Assembly: GCA_002104935.1 (NCBI GenBank)
Contig: MCGT01000003.1
Span: 1,054,001-1,118,000, forward strand
DNA: 64,000 bases
Reading direction: 5' to 3'
Source: Hesseltinella vesiculosa
Lineage: Eukaryota; Mucoromycota; Mucoromycetes; Mucorales; Cunninghamellaceae
The notes beneath the pieces were generated by a model that was not told the DNA's origin, made no database searches, and worked only from the letters and a program-made list of their open reading frames with translations. The translations under genes were made by a program, and so were the position numbers. The number at the start of each line of letters is the position of its first letter. The first letter of the stretch is position 1. Positions 1-11,002 of the stretch are shown piece by piece.

Positions 1-650
1 CAGACAAGGAAGCTTTGGAAAAAAAAACAGATGAGTCGATGCTTGGTCTCCTTTTTTTGAGTGAGAGCACTTGCTGGCGATGGCGGTAAATGAGCATTGT
101 GGAATGCCCAACGTGCTTGTCATGAGCGCGGAAAGGGATGTCCAAGAAGAAGTGATATCACCAATCATGGCAATGATGCCTTCATGAATCAAGGAGACCG
201 CCGAATAGATGGCCTGTCCAATGGCTGCCTGACCCTGGATTTCTTTGGGAAAGGAGTCCTGCTCAATCAAAGAAATGTAGGCACCGGGGATGAGGCGCTG
301 GGTATTGATTTCCGCAACAGCAAGTCGGATGGCGGAAATGCCACTGCATTAATAAAAGAAAAAAGAAAAAGTCAATCGCTCGATCTACCGGGGTGTTTTT
401 TTTTACGCGCGCACCTTAGCGTGACCATTTTTGTCCATTCATTATCGTGCTGATGAAAGGGCAGTAGCACGCCGATTTTGAGCTCAACAAGGCCGGCGGT
501 GTTTAAAGGTGATATATAGGCAGTGCCGTTTTTCCTTGCCACAGTAAAAGTGAAATTATTACTCGAGTCGACGTAGACATGTTTCATGAGAGTGTCCTTG
601 TCATCGTCATCAATTGAATGATTACCATATGGAAATGGTAATTGGTTCAT
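1..650 (-). CDS. Class C GPCR-like receptor, N-terminal ligand-binding part (partial)
   Basis: Two exons read on the minus strand: 650-415, then 343 down towards the left edge, joined by a 71-nt GT-AG intron that keeps frame across a split Ser codon. The product has LKIGVLLPFH, then GISAIRLAVAEIN and AAIGQAIYSAV...GIIAMIGDITSSWTSLSALM. This is the start of a type I periplasmic-binding-protein fold (ANF_receptor family), as found extracellularly in class C/GABA-B-like receptors, which are known in Mucoromycota. The seven-helix part would lie beyond the left edge. No signal peptide is visible after the ATG at 650, so an upstream exon may be missing. A further intron may begin near position 70. 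The fold is fairly secure; the full receptor architecture is inferred. Confidence 0.65.
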
Positions 651-1172
651 AAAAATAAAGGTTGCTTGTTAAAAATAGATAAAAGGAAGAAAAAAAGGTC
701 AAGGGTGGTGGTGGTTGGAAAAGAGAGAAAAAAGCAGAAAAAAAATCAGCAGTGCGGATCCTTGTGCTTCTCGATCCCATTCAAGAACAAAATAAAAAAA
801 AAGGGGTGGTGAAACTCTACTAAAAAATATATATAGGACGTGCAACCTCAAATAAAGGAGCTACGCGAGCTTCCAGCGTTGCACTTTTTTGGTGAACGGA
901 TGTAGAAAATAAAGGGGGTCAGAATAGGAGAAAAGCCTTTTTGTTATTTTTTTTCCTAACCCAGTGACACGTAGCAACAGGAGTAAATAAAAATAAAATC
1001 AAGGAGACCAGTGTCATTGACTTCAATTTTATTAGAAGCATTACAACAACAAAGCCAGGGGCTTGACGACCCAAGATCAACTGCGATCCAACAAAAAAAA
1101 AGTCTCCTAGCCTTGCACCAGTTTGAAAAAATCAAAAAGGCTAGCGTGCTTTATCAAAAACGTGGAGGTAGG
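651..1172. other. Intergenic, no gene recognised
   Basis: A/T-rich spacer between the receptor start and the end of the Ecl1-like gene, with several A runs. I see no coding frame with an acceptable start, RNA gene or repeat. It should hold the receptor promoter and the downstream end of the small zinc-protein gene. Confidence 0.5.
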
Positions 1173-1539
1173 TTATCGATTGTATTCAAAAGAAATAAAT
1201 TGCAAATTGGTATCGTTGAATTGTGGAGAAAGGGAATAGCTGCAGGTCTTGGTGATTTGTGGAGGAGCTGAGGAGGCTTTGGCGGGGCGGGTGATCATAC
1301 ATGTGCAGGGCGGGCGGTGTATTTTTGGTAATGTGGCCAGCAACGGGCACTCTTGGCCGCATAATGGGTGATGACGAAGTGCATCTGCCGTGTAGCATTG
1401 CTCGCTGCAATACAGTGAATCCTGAAAAAAAAAAGAAACGGGTATTTCTCAGCATTTGAAGAAATCGTAGTAAAAGCTTAGAAAGAATTACCGAGTCGAT
1501 GGCCTTATCGCAAGCAGGACACCAATGTAGATCACACAT
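1173..1539 (-). CDS. Ecl1-like small cysteine-rich zinc protein
   Basis: Two-exon gene too short to stand out as one open frame: exon 1 is 1539-1492 (16 codons), then a 70-nt intron, then exon 2 1421-1173 ending in TAA. The 98-residue product begins MCDLHWCPACDKAIDSDSLY and continues CSEQCYTADALRHHPLCG, then a Ser/Pro-rich tail. The spacing CxxC...LYCSxxC matches the Ecl1 family (small fungal proteins that extend chronological lifespan in fission yeast and respond to nutrient or zinc starvation). The ATG is the first in frame after a stop. It follows HAT2 on the same strand, 150 nt after that gene's stop. Family assignment rests on the cysteine pattern and length, so a different small zinc-ribbon protein is possible. 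Confidence 0.6.
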
Positions 1540-1568
1540 CCCTTTGTATGATAAAAAAAAGCTGTTTA

Positions 1569-3608
<2,040 letters not shown>

Positions 3609-4625
3609 GATGGGGTCAATCAAATAGCGAATGATTCGAATTGTCGTGTAGGTGGAAAGAAAGAGAAAGGAAAAAGGAGCCCCACCAGTCAAAAAAAAAA
3701 AACCCCTCGGGCTGCCAAGTATGGTCACTTTCAAACAGCGACGCTGTTTCCTGTTTCTGTCACAGCTCTCTCAAGATTCTGAGGATCACGGTCATGCTAT
3801 AACAAAAAAAAAGGGACCGAGGGAAAAAGCGAGAATTGGGTCCAGAGCAAGATAATAACCAAAAGGGAAACGGTACGCCGAGATCTGCTCTCTTAGGCTC
3901 AGGTACCAGTCATTTTTTCAATTTGAGATGTTGACCCGAATCTGGGGATCTCCGGCCAGCTTTAGATGCAATGGAAAAGGGCACAATGACGCATGGAATA
4001 GACTTTTTTAAAAGTTCGAGCAAATCAATGAAAACGTGGGTAATGTCATTGGTAGATATTGTGTCTATGCCCTCCTTTTTTTGTACTTGAACTCTTTCAA
4101 AAGCTGTGAAGATTCGGTCGAGATTGAATTCAAGATGCCGAATTGCAATAGAACCAAACCGTGACAGAATTTTATATATAATTTAGCGTTTATTACATTG
4201 ATCATATTCGAATTCTAGCGGTCATCGATTAAAAATAAGATCAACGATACTTTTTCAAGAGCCAAAAATGGATGAGAGTAAAAAAAAAAAAAGAGGAGAA
4301 GGAAAAAAATAAAATAAAAGGAGCATAGCAAAATGATAATAAAAAGGGGAATATTGACCATTGGAAAAAAAAAAAAAAAAAAAGGTTACATGAGACGAAT
4401 GTGGATGTAATAAAAAAAGAGGAGAGCAGGAAGAAATGAAAAGAGGCAAAAGGACAAAAAGAGGACATTAAATATATAGTGTATCGATGAGGTTCATACA
4501 TATAAAAAAAAAGAGAAAGAGTGAAGTGATCTCGTAAAAAAAAAGGGGAAAAGGGGTGAAGAAAAAAAAAAAAGAGGAGGGAAAAAAGGTTAAATGGTCA
4601 GCAGTGAGAATTATGATAAGAAAAT
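3609..4625. other. Intergenic A-rich spacer
   Basis: About 1 kb upstream of the HAT2-type gene and downstream of the zinc-finger regulator. It holds many poly-A tracts (for example an 18-nt A run near 4366). Apparent frames here are lysine- or phenylalanine-rich products of these runs and were not accepted as genes. Confidence 0.5.
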
Positions 4626-6009
4626 CTACATGAAGCTTTGCACGTAGTTTGTAAAAGGTTGACTGTCGGAAGAGGGGGCAGTGGTGGTATGATGTACTTG
4701 CTTCTGTTGTTTTTCTTGCTTGGATGCACCGCTGGTGCTATGACGATGGATGCGGATGTGCTGGTTCAAGTTGTCGGAGCGAGAAAACCTCTTGTTACAG
4801 CTTTGGTAGGGGCATTCGAAGGCTAAGGGAGGAAAAAAAGGATGAGGTGACGAGCTGGAAAGCTGAGGGAGACTTACGTTTTTCAAGGGTATGGATGGAT
4901 CGGATGTGTCGCTTTAAATGCTCTGAGCGCTTAAAGACCTTGCCACAGCCATCGGCTTTGCAGGTGAACATACGAGAGCCATTGCTGGGTATATTGGAGA
5001 CACGACGGCCACGGGAGCGAGGGGTTTTCTTGATCTTGTCATCCTTGGGTTGGGCAGGCATGCCTCGGCGGCGGAGTTGGGCGGGGTTCATAGGGCTGGG
5101 GGAGTTGGACATGTACATAGGGTTGGCATTGGGCGGCATAGGGAACATGGAGTTGGGAGGGATGGAGAGGCACAGGTCGTTCATCATGCCTTGTTGAAGG
5201 TGGCCATGGGGTTGCAGGTGTTCTTCCTTGGTGTGAGGTGACACGGGCGTCATGGGACGCGAGAGGTGGGGGCCGTAAGAAGCTGGGGTGGGGGTGGCCG
5301 ACAAGGGGATCATGCTGTGATGCCGGGGTTGCGAGGGGGGTTGCTGAGCATGATGCTGCTGCTGCTCGTACATCTGGTGACTGAAGCTGTGGTGACGAGG
5401 TATGCCATGATCATAAAAAGGATGCAGCTGGCCGGGAGGGTTGGCGATGGAGTGGCGGTGGTGCTGTTGTTGCAAAAAGTGAGGCTCGACCACGGAAGGT
5501 GTGGGGCTGCAGGTCAGATGAAAGGGTGCAGACGAAGGGGGTTGCGAAAAGTCGTTGAAGCCGGGTGAGGTAGGGTGGTGATGGTGTGGGTGCATGGCAG
5601 GGGTGGAGTTAGGGTGGGGTTGGCCGATAGCATCGTTCATGACAGACGAAGCAGAGGATGAGGTAGAAGAAGTAGAGGAGGTGTCCATGAGGATGCCTTG
5701 ATCTTGAGAGGTCTCGGTTGAGGAGAGCTGTTGTTGATAGTCATCACTGTCGTTGGAGGGCGAGGAGGAGGTCAAGGATAGATAGCAGGAATCTTGATCA
5801 TAACCATTGCCGCTTTGACCCGAGAGTAGATCGGCGTAGCTGAAGCGTCGGGGTTGGAGTTCTTTCTGCTTGACAGTGGGTGACATGTAGTAGTCACTGG
5901 CATTACCTTGAGGCTGGTCAAGGGAGCTTGGGTTGACAAAGCGCAAGACGTTGTTTTGAGATTCATGCACAAGAGGATCCTGGTAGGATTGAATACAAGA
6001 AGAAGGCAT
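4626..6009 (-). CDS. C2H2 zinc-finger transcription factor, Msn2/Msn4 type
   Basis: Two exons, 6009-4878 and 4822-4626, joined by a 55-nt intron inside the linker between the fingers; 442 residues. The C-terminus has two adjacent C2H2 fingers, FTCKADGCGKVFKRSEHLKR-H and FECPYQSCNKRFSRSDNLNQ-H. The helix residues RSEHLKRH and RSDNLNQH are those of the Msn2/Msn4/Com2 group that binds stress-response elements (CCCCT). The rest is low-complexity: Ser-, Pro-, His- and Gln-rich, with an N-terminal motif RRFSYADLLSG that may be an activation or docking segment. The ATG at 6009 is the first in frame. It probably regulates stress genes in the nucleus. The DNA-binding class is firm; orthology to a named yeast factor is not. 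Confidence 0.88.
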
Positions 6010-8078
6010 TGCTAATTAAAGAGCGTGGTTGAGAGTGTCAAGGACTCGAAAAAAGGGTATGAGTAAAGAAAAAAAAAGGTGAAGAAAAAAAAAAAGGAAA
6101 GACGTAAAAAAATGCCCTGGGCTGATATTTAAACCTTTTTTTTTTTTTTTTGGGTATCTCGATGAACGAGGGTGTATTGACAAGAAAAAAAAAGGTACTT
6201 TTGTTCTGTTCTGGCAATGAGAGTGGTGTCAAGTATCATTGGTTCCAATGTAATGAAGTTTCATCATTTACCGAGATTAAGGAGACAGGTCAGATTTAGA
6301 ATGAACAGATTAAGTTTTATATGAGCCAAAATGAGATTAAACAAGCGAGACCAAATATCAATTTAAGCAAATAGGAATCGCTAATGCGACTATTTTTTTT
6401 TTTTTTTTTTGCTTCTATGTTCAATGGTTATGAGATCAAGCATAGAAGAAAAAGGAACACGAGTAACAAGGAGAGAAAACCTGTTAAGAAAAGGAAACCC
6501 AAAGCGAGGTTTTTTTTTTGTTCTCTGCCAAGGTGGTTGAAGAAGAAGAAAAATGGAGTGCGTAAAAAAATAGGGGGAGGTTGCACGTTCCGTCACTTGC
6601 GGTCTCCCTGAAAATGCCAACTTTTTCTAAAAAGTCATTGACATGCTGAACAATAGCTTGATCCAACCAAAAGTGCTTCACATTTCCCTTCCTCCTATTC
6701 CACAGCAAGGTTAAATTAGATTAATTATTTCGTTCAAGTAGTAAGTCGTATAGCTCTTTTTTTGTTGTAAAAAAAAACGAGCACCAAGTCCATTTTCTTG
6801 GTCGATCCTTTTTTGTGCCTCGGGCGTCGAAAGGAAAGAAAAACCCTGATCGACCTATTTTGTATCCCAGATTCATGCAGAATGTCGTTGGTATGTTCTT
6901 GATCATCGGGAACAAGGTCGAAGTTCCCAAACGCGAGATATGCTCTAATGAAAAAAAAAAAAAAAAGGCCACTTTATTCTCGGTCTTGCTGAGTCACGGT
7001 TACCATAGCAACAACAACTCCGATCGACGTTTCTTTTTTGTCTCGCTCGAAAGTGACCATGCGCTTCGTTTGTTGTCCAAAAGGAAACCTGCTTCCCCTT
7101 TTTCAAGTGAGTTCTCCTTGCAAAAATGAACAGCACCGTGTTTACTTTTTTCACAACAATGCTTACCAAATGAAGGCATGTTACCGGGAAATGGCTTCTA
7201 CTTTTTCAGACAGATGACTCCCTGAAATGCAAGTTAGAGAAAAAAGGACGTGGTTGTCAGAGTTTCGGCTGACGGCCTAGTGTCCAGGTGCCCGGGGTGC
7301 TCATTTGGTCAGGTGATTTTGACGAGTACAATGGACAATGATGTCATTGTACCCTCATCGTTCATCGCCGACAATCTCTTCTAAGAGGGTCCAAAGAAAG
7401 TCTATTTGATGGCATATTTTTCGTGGGGAACGGTCATTTTTTATTTTATTTTTTTGTGTTGGCTCCTGACATCAAAAAAAGTGCTTCTCCTGCTTCCCCC
7501 TTGTCTGGAAATTGACGTTTCTTTCATTTCCCATCAAATTTTTATTTCTCCTCAGGACTTTTTCTTGGCTTGGACCCCTTGCTCCACATTTTCCAGGATC
7601 ATGTGCACGCGTTCTTCTTGGAAGGAGGGCTCGAGTTGCTTTTTTTTTTTTTTGCACATGTCTTGATGTGCGCAGCTTGCTTTCAAGTCGGAGCCCCATC
7701 GAGAACGAGGCTGGCTTCAGCAAAAACAAAAACATGCTCTAGGAGTCGAGTGTGCAGATGGCTTTGGGTGAAAAAAAAAAGAAGCAAATAAAAAAAAACG
7801 ATCATGTGGACATCTGAATCGAAAGGGTCAGAACAATGTGATGATGCTGAGACAACAACGCACGGCTTCTCAGCTTTTTTTAAACGTGATCATGGGGGAA
7901 GGGGTCCAGATAAACAAAACCCACAAGAGATCCTTTGAAATGTTCCAATGAAATTTTTATAAGACCTATCAGAAACTAAGAAAAAGGGAGGAGAGCCCCA
8001 GAGCAAAAAGGTCCGGCAAGGTATAGAAGAAAAGCAATACAATAAAGGAACATGGGTGGAAAAAAAATATAGGGGGAA
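6010..8078. other. Two-kilobase stretch without a confident gene
   Basis: Upstream of the zinc-finger gene. On the minus strand two pieces look protein-coding by codon use: about 7113-7000 (ENSLEKGEAGFLLDNKRSAW...) and about 6950-6735 (AYLAFGNFDLVPDDQEHTND...IRVFLSFRRPRHKKG). A GT-AG intron between them is present, but the frames do not join cleanly because a TGA forms at the junction. A third minus-strand stretch near 6680-6610 reads KHFWLDQAIVQHVNDFLEKV. These could be exons of one unrecognised gene or a decayed gene. The remaining part, 7200-8078, shows no recognisable feature. Confidence 0.3.
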
Positions 8079-8672
8079 TCAGGAGAGCACATGGGATATC
8101 AATGGATGAGGTGAGCTGTTGGAAGACCAAGGAAGGACTGTAGATTGATTGGAGGAGGTTGATGGAGGTAGCAATGAGGTGGTATGTTGGCGCTGAGTGA
8201 TAGTCATTGTAGGGGGCGAAGGAGGTGGAAGGTAGCGAAGAAAAGAAGAAGTGTGCCTTGAAAGTGGAGGAGGAGGCGGTGCCGATGGAGATTGAAGCTG
8301 AGGAACCGGAGACGTGGGCTGTTCAAAGGCCTCGACCCAGGCATCGGGCTGCATGACTCGAGACAAGCGATACTTGACACCAAGATAACTCAGGTAATTT
8401 GATTTTGGGAACACCCGCACTCGTTTGACCTTGGGAAAGTTGCTATCTTCAATATCAACAAAAGTGCCGCCCAGGTGCAAGGTTTGTTCCAGCTTTGTTT
8501 GATTGCTTGCATCAAAAGGTACCCATTTGGCGCTCATAAACACCAGCCATGTAAAGTATGCACTTGGCTTCTTGCTTTGTTCTTGGCTGTTGTCTTGGGA
8601 GGTTCGTAGCGTCGACTGTCGTTGTAATTCTTGCTCCAAGTGATAAGGATGACTGCAAATATCCTTTGGCAT
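8079..8672 (-). CDS. WWE-like domain protein
   Basis: A single open exon of 197 residues. The start chosen is the first in-frame ATG (MPKDICSHPYHLEQELQ); the frame is open further upstream but only through non-ATG codons. Residues about 35-110 carry AYFTWLVFMSAKWVPFDASN, then LEQTLHLGGTFVDIED and a block with KRVRVFPKSNYLSYLGVKYR. This Trp-x-x-Phe plus Val-Asp-Ile-Glu layout resembles WWE-type domains and the related N-terminal domain of DDHD phospholipases. The last 80 residues are Pro/Ser/Thr-rich and disordered. No catalytic domain follows, so it may be an adaptor or a C-terminal fragment of a larger gene. Function is unknown. Confidence 0.5.
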   Translation of the reverse strand: MPKDICSHPYHLEQELQRQSTLRTSQDNSQEQSKKPSAYFTWLVFMSAKWVPFDASNQTKLEQTLHLGGTFVDIEDSNFPKVKRVRVFPKSNYLSYLGVKYRLSRVMQPDAWVEAFEQPTSPVPQLQSPSAPPPPPLSRHTSSFLRYLPPPSPPTMTITQRQHTTSLLPPSTSSNQSTVLPWSSNSSPHPLISHVLS

Positions 8673-8989
8673 CTCGTTCAAAATAAAAAGAAAATAAACA
8701 ATAATACAGCTATGCAAAGGATTTGATACAAAAAAAAGGTGCCGGCAGCAATTATAAAAGGCTGTCAACAATGAAGAGTCTTCCAAATTACAATGTGGTC
8801 AGGAAACAGGAAGAAAAAAAAAAAATAAAAAGAGAAACACAGAGGACCGTGCCTTTTCTTCTTTTTGTATTTTTGGTGGGAATCAAATCGTCCCACCTCC
8901 GCCTCAAGTTGTACAAGTGCATGATCATGCTTTTTTGAGTTCTTTTTTTATTGTCCTCGACCAAGGCAGCCTAGTAAAAAGAAGGGTCA

Positions 8990-9715
8990 CTAGGGGAGAG
9001 ATGGAACAGGTGGCACAGACATGTCTTGATCCTCGTCGTCTTCGTCTGGTATAGGGTGGGTCAAGGCATTTTTCATGTTGTAGTGCATGGCTCGTTTCTT
9101 TGCAAAATCGGCATGTCGCTTCTTGGCTATCAGACAGAAAACGTCAGGTTGCGTTTGGTCAAGTTTTTTGGGCTTACCTGCTTCGTCTTCCTCCTTATCC
9201 GAATCGTCCGCCCATTCGTCGTCACTGATCGACACCGATCTGCCCTTTTTGCCGCTGGAGGCGCTGGATCGATCCGATTCATGGCCACCATCCAAAGCAA
9301 ATTCTTCCAATTCATCCGGTCCTAGCTTGGCGCTGTAGCCTAGGTTGTCTAGAAAAAAAAATTATAAAAAGACAATCATTGGGTCAGTCACGACGTCACT
9401 TATTCTCGTATTTGCTCGTTACCAGGGGCATTCAAAACAGTGTCAGTATGAGCATCGTAACGAATATAAGGCGTTTTTGGTTCATCGACTTTCATGGTAG
9501 AATCTTTTTGTGCTTCAGTCAACATGATGTTATCTTCATCCCACTTTAAACTAGAATGACGTTCACGCATTAAGTTTTTTTTAATAGATGAGACCACTAA
9601 CGCTCAAGACTGGTATATTCACATGACGGACTTACTGAGGCTCTCTTTGGCTGCCATTGCTTTCATTTTGTGGATGCTTGAGGATGCCTTTGATAGGTTT
9701 GCTTTTTTGACTCAT
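8990..9715 (-). CDS. GLC8: Protein phosphatase inhibitor-2 homologue (Glc8)
   Basis: Four exons, 9715-9636, 9550-9423, 9348-9178 and 9126-8990, sum to 516 nt (171 residues). The three classic inhibitor-2 contacts with protein phosphatase 1 are visible: KGILK near the N-terminus ([18 protein letters not shown]), [20 protein letters not shown] with [12 protein letters not shown] (the conserved TP site phosphorylated in this family), and the C-terminal [20 protein letters not shown]. An acidic Ser-rich stretch lies between them. It modulates Glc7/PP1 and acts in the nucleus and cytoplasm. The start codon faces the next gene: the two ATGs are 110 nt apart, so a shared bidirectional promoter is likely. 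The third intron is only 51 nt but keeps frame. Confidence 0.88.
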
Positions 9716-9825
9716 TGGAAGTGTTGAAAAGGGAACAGAAAACGGAAAAAAAAAATGAGCAGCGCGGGGCAGTGGGCTTAAAAAAACAACACACACGGGC
9801 GCTTTTGGTGTTTCTCTTCTTCGTC

Positions 9826-10464
9826 ATGTTTACGTTGAGTCTGGGGTATCTGACTGTTCCCGTTGAACTGGAACAAAGCGTTTACAATACCATCTCACCT
9901 TTTGATCGTCCTTCTTGGGAACATGAATCTACCCTTTCCATTGCCTACTTTGTGGAAGAGCCGCCCGACACCTATCCTACAAAGAGCATTCACACAATCA
10001 AGCTAGCCTCCTCGTCCGCAGGCGACATTGAACTGTTTCAGCTCATAGCTTCATCCTTGCAACAAGACGAAGACCGTGTCCGCCCCTTGTATGGGATCAT
10101 CCACTTCAACTGTACGGACACCCAAACCCCGTGCATGGGCATCGTGTCTTCCCTCAGTCCTGAACTGGACACTCTCTTTCTTCGCGTGATCGATGCTTCG
10201 CTGCTGTTGGATCAAAAGCATGACAACCAATCTAATTATCCTGCTTTGGATTTTGAGCTATGGTCAACCTACCCCATGGAAATCCTCAACTGCTGCGATC
10301 GTTATCAGAAGCGCGTGCCAGGTGCAGCTGATCAGCTAACAAAGCTTGTCAATGAAACCCACAAGATTGCCAAGCTCTACGGCTACTGGAGTCTTTGGCA
10401 GATCACTGAAGGTATCTTAACTCGCTTCCAGCTGGATGCCTCCCCGTTCCTCTCTTCCAACTAA
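9826..10464 (+). CDS. Orphan secreted or single-pass membrane protein
   Basis: One exon of 212 residues from the only in-frame ATG. A hydrophobic stretch (MFTLSLGYLTV; also LLVFLFFV if translation began upstream) suggests a signal peptide or signal anchor. The body is hydrophilic with possible N-glycosylation sites (NCT, NQS, NET) and Cys pairs, including HFNCTDTQTPCMG and LNCCDRY, which fits a lumenal or extracellular domain. I do not recognise a family. The frame is open for about 110 nt upstream without an ATG, so a short upstream coding exon or a start further 5' is possible. It is divergent from GLC8. Confidence 0.6.
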   Translation: MFTLSLGYLTVPVELEQSVYNTISPFDRPSWEHESTLSIAYFVEEPPDTYPTKSIHTIKLASSSAGDIELFQLIASSLQQDEDRVRPLYGIIHFNCTDTQTPCMGIVSSLSPELDTLFLRVIDASLLLDQKHDNQSNYPALDFELWSTYPMEILNCCDRYQKRVPGAADQLTKLVNETHKIAKLYGYWSLWQITEGILTRFQLDASPFLSSN

Positions 10465-11002
10465 GAAAGGCAAGTCGTCTAGGTAGCCTGAAAAAAGGAC
10501 GACGGAAGCTTGCAAATCTAACCTTCTCCTTGATCCAGCTTACTTTCTTTGGGCTCTCCCTCGCCTCTACACACACCCACTCCATTGTCTTTTTTATCCA
10601 CTTTCTTCTGGCTGTCATGAATCGGTAACGCTGCCAGCCACTGACAAAAGTTGTGTTATAATCGAGCCTTTTGCCTCATTTTAGAATCCCTATACCTCCT
10701 TGTCTTGTTTGGGTGCCTGCTACATCTGTTTTCTGTAAGGTTTCAAAGGAAAATTCATTCCGGCCTGGAAAATCGATGGAGCTTTATCGCAATCTGGCAT
10801 TGAGAACTAAACTATTCGGGACGTTTTTTTTTTTTTTGTAGATGGAAAAAAAAAAAAAAAGTATTTAGCATGATCTCCTCATTTCTACGATTTCCTTGCC
10901 TTCTCTTCCCAGCTCTCAACCCTCTAATTTTTTTTATTTCCTGCTGTCATCGGATCTTGTGCTGTTTTTTTTATTGCACGTGCTCCCCTCAATATTGATA
11001 TC
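10465..11002. other. Intergenic, NMA111 promoter region
   Basis: Spacer between the orphan membrane gene and NMA111, with T and A runs near 10826-10860. A pyrimidine-rich stretch lies just before the NMA111 ATG, as is common in front of fungal genes. No gene or repeat seen. Confidence 0.45.

Noticed and set aside
4241..4501. Phe/Ser-rich open frames on the minus strand
   Set aside because: They are translations of A/T homopolymer sequence without codon structure or motifs.
7406..7791. Overlapping open frames on both strands
   Set aside because: Most begin at non-ATG codons or are driven by T runs; neither strand shows splice partners or a recognisable domain.
9715..9825. Longer N-terminus for the orphan membrane protein
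   Set aside because: The extra frame has no ATG, only a TTG that coincides with the GLC8 start region on the other strand.
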